The notes under the pieces are model-generated. The model made no database searches. It worked only from the letters and a program-made list of their open reading frames with translations, and was not told the origin of the DNA. A DNA stretch of 64,000 nt from Fomitopsis serialis (taxonomy: Eukaryota; Basidiomycota; Agaricomycetes; Polyporales; Fomitopsidaceae), in assembly GCF_022376445.1 (NCBI RefSeq), contig NW_025954965.1, forward strand, positions 930,001 to 994,000. Reading direction: 5' to 3'. Made by a program: the position numbers and the translations under genes. Below are positions 14,777-26,762 of the stretch, piece after piece; position 1 is the first letter of the stretch, and each line of letters opens with the position of its first letter.

Positions 14777-16600
14777 ATGTTCTCCATCCTTACGACCGTC
14801 GTAACACTTGCATTGGCTCTGGCAGGCTCGCAGGCTCTTGGACAACAGCAGGTCCTGGAATCATCACCCCGGGTACACGAGAAAGAGGCGGCGAACTTCA
14901 CGCAGCTCTTCGCGTCAGATGGAATCTACCAGAAGGCATGGACCAGGGAGTCCTGGAATGGCCTCACCACGTTCGCTCGTTCTGCACCTCTCAGATGCTT
15001 CGGTGCGGACTCAGAGAGTCCGTATGATGTCGCTGTTCTTGGTATGTTCATTTGACCATAGACCGTACTTCCACACACCAATTCCTTGCAGGTGCCCCCT
15101 TTGACACCGCGACTAGCTTTCGTCCTGGGTAAGTCTACAGACGGCGGAAGCGCGCATACAATGCTTACGGGACGCAGAGCACGTTTCGGACCCAACGGAA
15201 TCCGTCAGGGTGGCGCCGCCTGGGTATTGAGCGGATTAACGTGCCCATGAAGATCCGTGTCTCTGACTACCTTGACATCGTTGACTGCGGTGATGTTCGT
15301 ACGTATATGTCAGTCCATATGCATGCACGTCCCTGAGCTAGTCCTGTAGCAATGGTGACCACGGACAACAAGGTGGCATTGCGCCAGCTCGAGGCTGCGA
15401 ACAAAATGGTGCTCTCCAAGACGAGCTTCCGCTCTTTCGAAGGCACCAGCCTGGCGAAGGACGGCAAGTTCCATCCTCGTGTCTGACCCTCGGTGGTGAT
15501 CACACGATCACTCTCCCGTTCTCCGTGGTGTTGCGGAGGTTTACGGCCCCGTCAGTGTCATTCATTTGACAGCCACATCGGTACGTAGCCATCTCGGTCG
15601 CATACACTTAGCTCTTGTGTCGTTCTACAGATACTTGGAACCAAGGGCATGGGTAAGTTGATTTACATGACACTGTGAAATGCGTTGAACATCTACAACA
15701 GGGCGGCAGCCCATGGCTCCCGGGTGAGAGGTCCCTGTCTCGCACGGCAGTTACTTCTGGTACGCCCACAACGAAGGTCTATTGCGCCCAACAATACGAA
15801 TATCGTCAGTTCTCCATCGATATCATCGCATTCGTCACTCACGACGTACATCGTCGTAGCACGTCGGCATCCGGGGCGCGCTCAGCAGCTGGGATGACTA
15901 CGAGAAGACTACGAAGTCGGCTTCGTCATCTCGCACGCGGACGACCTCGAGGAGATCGGCTGGCGAGGCGTGGTGAAGAAGATCAGGGACACCGTTGGGA
16001 TAACCCAGTCTACAGTAAGCGGCCTTTCGAGTCTCGCGGCTGATGCTCAATGACGCAACTCGCCAGTCACTCTGGACATTGACGTTATTGACCCTGGCAT
16101 GGCCCCTGCGTACGTCCTTTGACTTCGTTCGTTGCGTATGACTCAATCTGATCATCTTCCGATTTGTGCAGCACCGGAACGTGAGTAATGACTGAGTCGG
16201 AAGCTCGCTTCTCTCTGACGGTCCCTTGGTAGTCCCGAGATCGGTGGATCACCACAAGGGTGAGCGTCACCAGGTTCTAGATGAGGATCTCAACTGATAC
16301 CATGTGGATTTCCTGTGTAGGAGATCAAGAAGATCATGCAGGGCCTCGCTGGCCTGAAAATTGTTGGCGCAGACATCGTAGAGGTTGCTCCTGGTGCGTA
16401 GCCACATGCACCGAGGCAGATCTTCCACTCATAAACATCGCCATATTGTGCAGGTTACGACACACAAGGTTAGCGCACCCCTGACTCAGACTTCGCATAT
16501 TTGCTGACCCCGGGATTTAGATGAGATCACGCAGATCGCTGCGGCGAATATTGGCTATGACATCCTTGCACTGATGGCGAAGGCCCCTCTGACGGTCTAA
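14777..16600 (+). CDS. Ureohydrolase of the agmatinase type with N-terminal signal peptide, many small exons
   Basis: Predicted Mn-dependent hydrolase releasing urea from agmatine or a related guanidino compound. The ATG at 14777 starts a hydrophobic signal-like segment (MFSILTTVVTLALALAGSQA). Family motifs follow in order: DVAVLGAPFDTATSFRPGAR, LTLGGDHTITLP (metal His), FDSHIDTW (metal D-x-H-x-D), ISHADDLEEIGW, LDIDVIDPGMAP (metal D-x-D), then a C-terminal KAPLTV with a stop at 16600. The 3' half is finely split, with coding exons of 9 nt (16172-16180) and 15 nt (16454-16468). About eight apparent single-base losses interrupt the frame, near 15211, 15483, 15517, 15566, 15788, 15905, 15998 and 16246. 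All metal ligands are intact once these are bridged. The exact substrate is not decidable. Recent pseudogenisation remains possible but is less likely than consensus error, because neighbouring essential genes show the same pattern. Confidence 0.85.
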
Positions 16601-17179
16601 ATGCGCTAGTAACGAGCTGTCGGCCAGGCCAGCTCCTGGATGAGGGAGGTCGTGTAGACGTCCTCAGAAAGTCTGCGTTGACGCGAGTAAGTTCAAAGAC
16701 GAATGTACATGTGTAGGGGTATAGTTTGCTATGATGATTTATCCGGGTTCCGTGCAGAGAATCGCCAGTTGACTTCAGAACCCTTCCGTGATCGAGCCGA
16801 TCCTTCCAAAGGCGCGGCATCGCTGTGTCATCCGCAATTATGCAAGCCAAGTATGGTACTCGTATTCTCAATGCACATAGTCTCCCGTCTCGCGCGGACA
16901 CCGAGGGGACCGAGATGAGATACTAGAAACCATTAATCCTGCGAGCGGAATCCCGGACATCCGTGCAGATATTAGCTCAATCATGTTCTCACAGCAGGAT
17001 ATGGGCCCGGGTGCCTGGAGGCTCCGAGGTGCACAGATCGAGAGCTGGCGGCCGACGATGAGGTGCATCTCGAGTGCCCGTGACTCAGCGAGCCTTGTGA
17101 ACTGCTCAGCCGACCATATAAGCGGAAGCTTCAGTCGTGGATCGCATACTTCTGCACTCCCAGCTTGCAATTACACGAT
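16601..17179. other. Intergenic between agmatinase and ABM-domain gene
   Basis: This is 579 bp with no frame that resembles a known protein or shows a convincing exon chain. The long minus-strand open frames here look like chance. It presumably holds the agmatinase 3' UTR and the promoter of the next gene. Confidence 0.35.
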
Positions 17180-17967
17180 ATGTCCCTGCCCTGTGTTGAA
17201 GTCGCGGTCGCGCCCGCGAACGAGGCATTCCTTGCTAACCCCAAGGACAAGAGCCTTGTCCAGCCTGCCTTGGATCTCCTGAAGAGCTCCAAGGGCCTGA
17301 TCAAGTAGGTCCTTGTTGATTTCTTCGATGGTCGGCGGGAAGCTGACCGATGAACAGGATCTACTACGGGCAAGAGTCGGAAGACCCAAGACGGTCTACG
17401 TATACAACAGTAAGTGAGCTGGTTCGCGCGTGTGCATCCGGCTGACAGTCGTTAACAGTCTGGGAGGAACTGCAGGACCACAGGAACTTGCAGGCCGATC
17501 CAGTGCAGTACCCCATCCTCGGCAAACACACTCAGCAGTTCATGGCCGGGCCGGATCCAGTGTCATCCACATCCAGCCTCTGGCTGAGCCTTACAAGGCC
17601 CTTGAAGCCCCGGCGACTGAGCTCGCGTACATGAAGGTCATCCCCGGAGTATCGAAGGAGATACTGGAGAACCAGCTTGATGGGCTTGTGAAGGCGGTGA
17701 ACGGCTTGCCCGAGAGCCACGGGGCGATTTCTGCTGTGTGGGGCCCGACGGTCGAGGACGACGACACGCTGGGTTGATCATCGGCTGGACCTCTGTGGAT
17801 GTAAGGACTTCTTTCACGGGTCGGACAATTTCGCAGAGCTTGACACTGCACGACAGGCTCACTGGAATGCGGTGAAGACAGTGCCAGATCTCATCCAGAG
17901 GCTCAAGGACATCCGGGAGATCGCGACCATTGGTCTCACGCACCAGCTGTTGGCGCCGTACAACTGA
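17180..17967 (+). CDS. ABM-type (dimeric alpha/beta barrel) domain protein
   Basis: This is a small protein of about 210 residues with the look of fungal antibiotic-biosynthesis-monooxygenase (ABM) fold proteins. It opens with a strand (VEVAVAPANEAFL) and a helix with LVQPALDLLKSS. The hallmark segment IYYGQESEDPKTVYVYN then WEELQDHRNLQADPVQYP comes across two introns. A second repeat-like half follows (LAYMKVIPGVSKEILENQL, IIGWTSVDAHWNAVK). The stop is at 17967. The start ATG at 17180 is the first in frame. Three one-base losses are needed to keep the frame, near 17385, 17572 and 17773. Many such proteins have no known reaction, and a role beside the agmatinase is not implied by sequence. 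Confidence 0.72.
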
Positions 17968-18218
17968 CGGCTCGGTGGGGGCTCAGTGGGGGGAACGACA
18001 TGAGACGTGTGGCAGATGTAAATAATGTAATTTTGTAGTATCTGGAGAGAGGTTGCCTCGAGGACGTGGTTCTTGAGTGAGACGGAGATCGCCCCGAGAT
18101 GATCGTGATCAGGGCGATTCCATGTGCGTGCACAATTAAATATCTGAGTCTGCCCCCCGCCATTTCTTCACGCCTCCCCTCCGTCCATGAGGGTTGCTGC
18201 ACTCCCGTCTTGACAGCG

Positions 18219-21200
18219 ATGGCGACCACGTATCGCCAAATCGCACCCATCACCTATCAGCGCGATGTCTTTCCACAGCCCGTGACTGCCTTGGCCTTCG
18301 ACCCCGTCTCGGACACGCTATGGACTGGTCTAAACTCGGGGATCGTTATGGCGTATACACCCCGCAAGGGATGCGGGGTGTAACGTTCCCATCGGAGGTG
18401 GGCTTGCAGTCAAGAGGATCGCCGCAGGCGACTCCACCGTCCGGGCATTTGGTGTTGCCAGTGAAAGTGTAGGAGCATGGGGCAAAGGCGGAGTGAACAA
18501 GTGGAATCACCGGTGCGCCTCCATGCCGCTTCAGCGGGTCGCGGACAAGGCTAACTGTCTGCAGATCCAATGTATCTGTAACGGCAATGTCTTGCAATAC
18601 CACCAGCATGTTGGCCTTGCTAATGCGACCCGGAGTTGATGATCCTCAACTCGCATACGGGCTCCGTGGTGCAACGATCGCCAGTGTCCGCTGTACTAAC
18701 GCATCTGTTGTATCCTAGTACACATCTTGTATCCGGTTCTTCGGATGGTTTCCTACGACTACATGACCCTCGGAACGCAATGTGGCACGAGGGCAATAAT
18801 TCTGTCCGGGCCCACACAGGCGGCATACAAGGTCTCGAGTCCAGCGGAAACTACATCTATACTATTGGTCTTGGCACAAGGTGATTATACGCCTCAATAT
18901 GTGTATTAAGTCTCATCCCAAATATCAGGCAGGGTCGGCCGTTTCCCGACCCGCTGGTCAAGGTGTATGATATGCGTGCACTAAAACCGCTGCCGCCATT
19001 GCCGTTCGCAAGCGGTCCTGCGTTCATCAACATGATACCCAAACGCCCGTCAACGCTTGCCATCACATCACATCAAGGCTTGGTGAACATCGTCGATGCC
19101 TCCAACCCAACCGTGAACGAATTCTATCAGGTATTTGCGTGCGAGATCATGTATAATTCAGGCGCATTCAACAACCCGACAGCTCGACGCGCCTTCGTAC
19201 ATCACTGCTACCGCGGTCTCGGCCACTGGAGCATATCTAGCGTTCGGTGATTCCGATGGTGCTGTTCATCTCGTGTCGGCCGCCGAGAAGGTGCTAGCGT
19301 CCCCTTCAATGGCTTTGAGGGCAAGCCTATAGAGTGGGCAGACACACCGGAGCCCTTGCCTGAGATCGAATGGACGGACTCAACGTGCGTATGCCGCTTC
19401 TCCGCCTCTGAGAAAAGTAGTCACCTACGATCCAGGCCGATGAACGTCATTGGCATGCCCTACTATAATGAGAAACTCCTCTCGTCGTGGACACCAGACT
19501 TCATCTCGAGCGGTCTCCACTACCCTCCTCCTCCCAAGATCCCGCAGATTATCTTGAACACTATGAAGATCAACGACAACGTCGCATACGCCGCCTTGCC
19601 GAAGGAACTGCGAGGCCGGCGGAACGTAGCATCACTGCGCCGCGCGGCCTGGCGGGCGTTTCAGAAGTGGTAAAGGGAGCAAGAGGTATGCTGTGCGACT
19701 GATCGGTGCTTGATGGTGTTTTGACGAGCTGGCTAGTCCGAGCTCGACACGCCGACGTACGAGTATGACCCTGATGTCATCCCAAAGCCGTACCGCAAGG
19801 TCGAGATCGAGTACTCGAAGTTCGGTGTGGAAGACTTCGATTTCGCGTAAGTGTCGTCAGCATCATATCTGCGTTAGACAGAAATAACACCCCTCATCTG
19901 TAGGTATTACAACCGGACGACTTCAGCGGTCTGGAGACGCATATATCGAACTCGTACACGAACGCGATGGTCCAGCTCATGCGCTACAACCTACCGATTA
20001 GCAGGCTTGCAAAGTCTCACATAGCCACTGATTGTCCGAGGGAACACTGCTCCTGTGCGAACTGGGCTTTGCGGTTCGTATGCTCGAAGACGCCAGGGGT
20101 AAAAACTGTCAAGCGAGCAATTTCTGCAAGACCGTCGGCGTCCTGGCTCAGAGTAAGCTTCTATATGCCACTGCTCTGCAGAGGCCTGACCCGCTTTCCT
20201 CAGTGAACAATGCCATAGAGCTCATCGACTTCGGACGCGAGACAACAGAGCTCAGCTATGCGCATATGATCCAATCCTTCCACCGCTTCCTGGTCGACCA
20301 TTTGAGTTCCGAAGGAAACTCGTTCCCGCACAACCCGGTCCTCAATCCCTCGCCGTCAATGTCCCCACTACTATATCTCCGGCACCTGCGCCGATAACAC
20401 AGCTGTTGGGCATCGACGCCAAGAACGTCATACCTGCTCGAACTGCAAGGCCGTCAGGGAGAAGGAGAACATGACGCACGTCATCGACATGATATACCCC
20501 GGAAGGTGCGTTCGCCTCTCTCGCCGCATACATCCGTCTGATTTGACTGCACGCAGCCGCTCTCGAATGACCATTCGTCGAGATAAGCTTCGCGTCGATA
20601 CTGCGCACCTCCCTGCTGCGCCCCACGACACACAAGGCCACATGTCAGACGTGCAAGCACTTCGCAACGTTCGAGTCGAAGCGGTCATACGGTCGAAAGA
20701 TCTGCCGCCTCTCCTCGCTGTGAATGCGGCTTGTCACTCGGAAGAGACGCACAAGGTCTGGAGGGACAACCGGAATCAGACGTTCCTCAAGCCTTCTGTG
20801 GAGCTGCATGGACAGCTAGAGGGGATGGAGGATCCTGAGGGTGCCATATACGACTTGAGGGTACGAGCACCACGTTTTCTTTCCCGATCGGTTCTTGATC
20901 AAAGGTGTATGGCGCAGGCTATGGTCGTGCAGGTCGTGACCAAGGATCAGAATTCGCATTTGGTGGCGGTTGTTAAGGGTAAGTATATACATTTCGCTGT
21001 TGGGTGACTTCTGACCTAGCTGCAGTACCGGATAGCGAGCATCATTTCGACTCGGATCACGAATACTCGTGGTACTTGTTCAACGACTTCGTCGTGCACG
21101 GCATCACCGAGGAAGAGGCGTTGAGCTTCCCGTCGAACTGGAAGGTGATGCTGGGCACACTAATGTGTAATTTGTGCTCATTCGACTGCAGGTGCCTTGC

Positions 21201-22447
21201 GTGCTGTACCTGGAGCGAGTCGAGCTCGTTCAACGACTCGACTTCAGCGGGTTGCCGACGAGTATCGATCGGTCGATCCTCTGCCGCGACACGAACATCG
21301 CCATGTCCGTGCTCCCCTCCTTCCATCGCTGAGACGAATTGACTCCGTCCCGCAGAACCCGAGACAAGAAGTTTGTCAAGCACAAGCCTCTCAGACAGGA
21401 CGAGCTGCCGAAGCCCGGGACACTGGTCGCGATCGATGCCGAGTTCGTGTCCATGCACAGGAAGAGACAGAGTTCCGGTCGGACGGCACGAAGAAGGTGC
21501 TCCGGCCTGCGCGTCTCAGCCTCGCTCGCGTGTCAGTGCTGCGTGGCGAAGGGCCCAGCGAAGGCGTTCCCTTCATCGATGACCACATACACACGAGCGA
21601 AGTGATCGTCGACTATTTGACGGAGTTCTCTGGATACGGTGTAGGTCCCGGTGTCACTCATGATTGTTTCGAAACTGATGCGCCTGTAGTCGGGGATCTT
21701 GACCCTCGCATCACACGGTATACCTTGACTCCATTGAAGTTGGTGTACAAGAAACTTCGTCTACTGGTAGACCTCGGCTGCATATTCATCGGTCACGGAC
21801 TGTCCAAGGACTTCCGTATCATCAGTGCGTCTCTCCGTCGCACGCTGTGTGCATACAGGTGATCATGCCCGACACCGTTGCAGACATCTTCGTGCCCCCG
21901 AGCAGGTCATTGACACTGTTGACCTGTATTTCTTGCCAAACCGGCAGCGACGCCTGTCCCTCCGATTCCTCGCTTGGTTCGTCCTGAACGAGAACATCCA
22001 AACGGACACGCACGACTCCATCGAGGACGCGCTATCCGCCTTGCGGCTCTACAAGACGTACCAGATGCTCGAGTCCGCAGGGATGTTCGACGAGAAGCTA
22101 GACGAGCTCTACCGGGAGGGCAAGAAATACGTGAGTCCGCCCCACCGCGTCCCCTCCCCACGGACCGTACTCACCCTGCCCCGCAGAGCTGGAGACCCCC
22201 CGCGCCGCCAACGGCCGTCTCCTCGGCCACGCCCGCGATGATGGGCAATATCGCCACGCAGATCGCGCAGATGAACATGAACGGGCAGCAGATGGGCCCG
22301 ACTATGCGGGGCCCGAACACCCACCAGAGCATCATGCAGACGCTCATGCCCGCGCCTGGCCAGTTCCCCGGCCCGCACCCCATGAACATGTTCCACACGC
22401 CCTCGCCGAGTCCGCATTCGTTCTCCCCGCCGCCTTGGAATAGGTAG
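18219..22447 (+). CDS. PAN2: PAN2 subunit of the PAN2-PAN3 poly(A) deadenylase, frame broken by indels
   Basis: PAN2 is the cytoplasmic 3'-5' exonuclease that trims mRNA poly(A) tails with PAN3. The ATG at 18219 opens MATTYRQIAPITYQRDVFPQ and an N-terminal WD40 region (AFDPVSDTLWTGLNSGIVMA, HLVSGSSDGFLRLHDPR). The linker binding PAN3 and the inactive ubiquitin-hydrolase-like region come next (MKINDNVAYAALPKELRGRR). The DEDD nuclease follows: first acidic pair in VAIDAEFVSMHR, GCIFIGHGLSKDFRII, and THDSIEDALSALRLYK. A Met/Pro/Gln-rich tail ends PPPWNR at 22447. Frame breaks occur near 18360, 18391 and 19300, and again in the middle. Those near 18360 and 18391 fit lost C bases in C-runs. The ubiquitin-hydrolase part from 19700 to 20900 is hard to splice confidently. 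Confidence 0.92.
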
Positions 22448-23234
22448 CGGGAGTCGGTGAGGACATGGAGTGAATGAACTGGAAGAGGTAGCTTTGACCA
22501 TGACGCCTGTATCGTTATTTGTATCGTCGCTGTTCAGTGTAGCTTGCTTTCCTGTCACGCTGTGTAACGAGACTCACATCTGCAACCCCAACGAAATGTA
22601 TAATTCACGAGTGTCCTGTGTTAGCCGGACCTCCGAAACCTTTCAGAGCGATGCCCGAGTGCTCCATTTTAGTCGCCGTCGAATTGGGGTCAAAGCACAT
22701 GTAAAATTCGACCAGCCAGCAATACAAATGCGCGGAGACGAGCCGCATACAAAGGGGAAAGGAGGAAACGCGGGAGAGAAGAATCGCTACATGGTCATGA
22801 TCATTACTACGACAGCGAAGACAGCAGGTGGACTTCTGTCCGTGGTGGTGGAGGAGGTATAACGTACGCATTCCAGAAGCGTGACACGAACTATAGGCAG
22901 CAGTGCGGCATGAGCACGGGACCGCCGCGAAGGTAGGTAGTATGGCGCGGGCACACGGAGACAGAGAGACTAGATGAGCAATAAGACTACAGGTGGGGAT
23001 GGGGTGGGATCAGAACCGCGGATCGGGACCAGAGGAGATGGTGAGGGAACAGAAGCAGTCGTGATTACCTAGGAGACATGCGGTGCCAGCGAAGACAACA
23101 ACGGTGCGAAGAGAACGAGAGAAGAGAGAGAAAAGGATAACAAAACAAACAGGCGCACTCTCAACAATAACGACCAAAAATACCAAATAAATGAGGCCAG
23201 GCGGGCGTGTCGTGTCGTGTCATGTCATTCCCGT
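22448..23234. other. Convergent intergenic region between PAN2 and the unknown gene
   Basis: This is 787 bp of 3' flank for two convergent genes. The plus strand is purine-rich at 22880-23160 (GAGA-type runs) and A-rich just before 23190. Three tandem GTGTC-like units lie at about 23206-23228, close to the stop of the minus-strand gene. No gene was supported. Confidence 0.4.
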
Positions 23235-25096
23235 CTACGTCACCTCGAGGACGGAGATCTCGAGCACGCGGAACTGCTCGTTGTCCTTGCTGTGCTCCGT
23301 CCAGCCGACGTGCGCGCGCCAGTTGACCGCGATCGCCTCCTTCTCGCCCGCGCCTGAGAACAGGCCCATGTCGTCGTCGGACACGCCGCGGAACATCAGA
23401 AACAGCCGGGTGAAGATGCAGTTTTCCGCCGTCACAGAGATGTCGACCGCGGACGCGATCTTCGCGGGGCTCATGAACCGGTAGGCGATGTTCCGGTGCT
23501 GCGTGAACGCGTTCATGTTGCTTCTGGAAGACGGGGTAGCGTCGTTAGAGGGGGTGGACAGGGGAGTGCGGCGCACTTACTGGACGAAGTCGGTCCTGGC
23601 GCGCAGAGACAGTCCAAGCTGCCCCATGACGCTAAACAGATGCGGCACAAAGTCACGGAAGCTCAATGCGTAACTATTTCTGGGAGAGATGAAGTCGCTC
23701 GGGTCTACCATGGAAGGGTCGGGTCTGGTAACAAGTATCAGCAAACCGGTTCCGATCCGGCGGCGCAGAGCACTCACACCGCTTCGTAATACAAGGACGT
23801 TACAGTCGTTTCGGTCTCGAAATGCTCCATGGCACCGCCGGGGTGCACGCGCACGAAGTACTTGAACTTGTTCTCGTCAACCGGCTCAGCCGGCGGCCAG
23901 GTGATGCCCAATTTCCAGTAGGGCGATAGGGAGAGCATGATGTCGACGTACTGCTGTGTTGGCGCGAGGAGGCTGAGGTGGCACTTGGCCGTCGAGGGCT
24001 TCGCGACCGCGGCGAGCTTGTTGATGACGCGCGCGTCGACGATGAGGTCTGTCGAGACGTTCTCCGTATTCGTGAGGCGCGTCCCGGAGAAGTCCATTTT
24101 GTGCGTGTCGCCCGAGTGCACGATGTCGAGCTTGCCCCAGAAGGTGCCGTCAACCGTCGTTCCGTCCTCCATCCGGGCCATGTCCAGCTCGTCTGATGTC
24201 ACTGTTGTGTCTAGCGCAACGTGTTGACCCGGAGTAAGTTCCAAACTGAAGGTCGCCGGCATCTCGAGTACAGGCGGAGGCCTAGAGAGGGAGTGAGTAT
24301 ATGCGTTCAAGATGAGGTAGTATGCACATACGGTGGCGGACTATTCAGTGGGCAAATATCATTAGTAATGGGACGCTCGAAGAATCGACATCGGACTCAC
24401 GGAGGCTCATCCTCGGGCGGGGGCGGACCATCACTGACGATCTCTACTCGCAAACCCTGCACCCCCATCGTGGCGATTTGATAGGAGTCCTCTCCCGTCA
24501 GCTGTTGGCATGGAGGATTCAGTGAACATGGTTTTGGGCGACCCCACAGCAGCAAACTCACGTAGATATACGGCCCTGCGACCAGTCGCTGCGCATACAG
24601 TCAGTGATCAGCCGTGCGTCACATCATGCCACTACTCACTGCAGCATGGAGCGAGGCAAACTCGGTAGGGACCCGGAGGCTGTAGATGGCATCTGGGGGA
24701 GGTTTGATCCAGTCTCGAGCCAGCCCATCGAGTTCCTGCACGGCTGGTCAAGCGTCGTGTCGCGCACGAGCGCTGGAGAGAACATACCATGAACGATGGG
24801 GGAAGCTGGGGTGAAGACTGAGCGAGACATCTAGACGAGAAATCTAAGCGAGACGGACCATGCGGATTGTCTCCATGTCGCCGAAGGCGAGGGTAAGGAG
24901 GCGCTGCCTGGCGAGGGCCATCTCTGGCTGTTTCTGCGGCAGCTGCTGCTCCTTGTTCCTGGGAGTCTTGAACCGGCCCCAGAAGCCCTGGGAGGGGAGA
25001 CTGGCATTTGAAGCACTGTGAGGCAGGGAGTGGGTCAGGGCGGGCGTGAGCGGTGAGGCAGCGACACGGGGGCACGCACGCTGGAGAAAGAAGCAT
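23235..25096 (-). CDS. Conserved protein of unknown function
   Basis: I do not recognise a characterised family. The start is the ATG at 25096, with a 17-nt first coding exon. MLLSPA joins ASNASLPSQGFWGRF across a GT-AG intron. The next exons give a helical segment (MALARQRLLTLAFGDMETIR), a strand-rich region (ARDWIKPPPDAIYSLRVP, LVAGPYIYQLTGEDSYQ), a short Pro stretch (about 24420), and a long well-formed block from PATFSLELTPGQHVALDTT to VHPGGAMEHFETETT. The last exons read FISPRNSYALSFRDFVPHLF and NIAYRFMSPAKIASAVDISV and end VLEISVLEVT at 23235. There is no signal peptide or membrane span. The product is about 470 residues. The exon chain is clean and codon use looks coding. It faces AIM34 across a 463-bp shared upstream region. 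Confidence 0.75.
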
Positions 25097-25559
25097 GGCC
25101 GTGACCTAAGGGGGGAAGGGGGAGGAAGGCGGGAACGTGAGGGAGAGATGAAGAGAGATTAGAGGGGATACACAGACACCCAGAGTCATGTACGCCCAAA
25201 AACGCAGTGGTCGGAAACACGAGGCAGGCGAACACGAGGCAGGCTCTCCCCCGCTCGTCCTCTGATCGGCCTGGATAGCCCCGATGATGAGTGCGATACT
25301 TGTCCCACACGCTGCGCACGAGTCGAGTCGTCCTCGCGCTGTGCCCTGCTCGCCGTCGACGTCGGTCTCGAGCACGCCCGCCGCGACGCCCTCGACGCCC
25401 ATGCACCCGGCGGCGAGCGGTCCGGCCCCGAGCATGCGATCACGTGCGTCCGTAATATCGGCGACTTTTTCGATCTGCATTTTGCTTCGGTGACATCATC
25501 CACTGAGCTGGACGCGCTGCACGCCTCCCGCACGAGCCTGACTCGTCCCTCCTCTCGCC
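25097..25559. promoter_or_regulatory. Shared upstream region of the unknown gene and the AIM34-like gene
   Basis: This is a 463-bp gap between divergent starts. It includes a near-perfect tandem repeat of an ACACGAGGCAGGC-type unit at 25217-25243. The strand leading into the minus gene is pyrimidine-rich. I see no clear TATA box. Confidence 0.4.
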
Positions 25560-26557
25560 ATGTTTCGTATCGCCCTCCAGCGCACATCCCTGCGGGCAGC
25601 GCCCACCTACCGCCGCAGCTTTGTCTCTACTGTCCTCCTGACGAAGCCATGGGAATCTGAGACCGTCAGCGAGCTTAAGAGGGAGGCGAGGAGGCGCGGC
25701 CTCTCTCAGTATGTCCAGCGTGGCTCCCGCGAGTTTCACTCACCAAGGCCCAGGCAGGGTACCAAGGCCACACTCGTCACCCGCCTCAAGAAGGACGACG
25801 AGCGCAAGTCCATGACCCCTGCACCCACCGTCTCTGCCAACGTCCCCAGGCAGGTTCGCCATGCCTCTACGGCGGAGGTCCCAGGCATCCCTTCCACTTC
25901 GGAGCCTCCCCCGTTATCCAAGTTCCCCAGAGAGTTTTTCAAAGTGGCCCTTCCAGATCTTTCGCAGCCAGATCCTGAAACACCAATACAGATTGTATGT
26001 ACTCCGTCATAGCTTCCCATGACCGCCATACTCGGAAGAAGTTCTGACGTGACCTTATGTATTTCACACAGCCCTTGCTCCCAGACCTCTGGGGCGCGTC
26101 TGCTCCCAAAGTTCAATCTTCTGCAGACTTTGATGCCGGCGCAAGCGCACCGAAGATGGTCGCTGTAGCAGGCTCAGTCACGCACCACGGCGGGGGCCCA
26201 ACGCACAACCTGTTCAGCTCCGACGAAGAAGCTTATACAGCGGAGACTGCGCCCGCCAGGTCCGAGGACCAGAGCGTCTGGCGAGACTTCGCAGATGACC
26301 TGAGCCTCCCTACGTCATTCAAACCTTCCAAGGTCGCCGGCCAGGCCTTCGACGTGGCCGCGAAGACGGAGACGTCTGGTGAGAAGTCGTATTCCCGCAC
26401 GCTGGACTCCGACGAGGTCCGGGGTCTCTGGGTGCTGTTGGGTCTGCTTGCGGGTTCGTGGGTGGCTGCGGGTGTCTTCAAGCCATCGTCTGCTTACGCG
26501 CAGAAGGTTGAGGAAGTGACGGAGCACGCGGCGGAAAAGGTGAAGGGCGGGCACTGA
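25560..26557 (+). CDS. AIM34: Mitochondrial SAP-domain protein, AIM34-like
   Basis: The ATG at 25560 starts an amphipathic, Arg-rich presequence (MFRIALQRTSLRAAPTYRRS). A SAP motif follows at about residues 35-70: SELKREARRRGLSQ joined to QGTKATLVTRLKKDDE across a short intron. A second intron (about 25996-26070) leads to PLLPDLWGASAPK, an acidic low-complexity stretch, and one C-terminal membrane span (LWVLLGLLAGSWVAAGVF) before an Ala/Lys tail ending KGGH at 26557. In yeast the counterpart was found through altered mitochondrial inheritance; its molecular role is unclear. SAP motifs often bind nucleic acid, which here would be mitochondrial DNA or RNA by inference. No frame break was seen. 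Confidence 0.78.
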
Positions 26558-26762
26558 GGCCTGAGGCTTGAAGCTGCAGCGGGTTTTCGTATCCATGGAC
26601 TCATTCCCTTTAGCACATTACCGTAGCCTTGCAATGTATCCTCTTGCATCCCCCCTTCACTTGGTTCTGCATGCCGCCAGAATGAATTTGACTGCTCATT
26701 TGAATGTCCCCGCAAAACGGGTATCACATGACCCAGCCCCGTCGATCCTCTCCCGGACGACC

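Noticed and set aside
14777..17967. Agmatinase and ABM-domain genes as a biosynthetic cluster
   Set aside because: Two adjacent genes without a core synthase, transporter or regulator. Flanking genes are MOT1 and PAN2.
25217..25243. A two-copy ACACGAGGCAGGC-type repeat considered as a CRISPR-like or microsatellite array
   Set aside because: Only two adjacent units, in a eukaryotic promoter, with no array structure.
26568..26762. Upstream extension of the COA8 frame
   Set aside because: There is no presequence-like or conserved sequence before the ATG at 26763, which itself opens a typical mitochondrial presequence.
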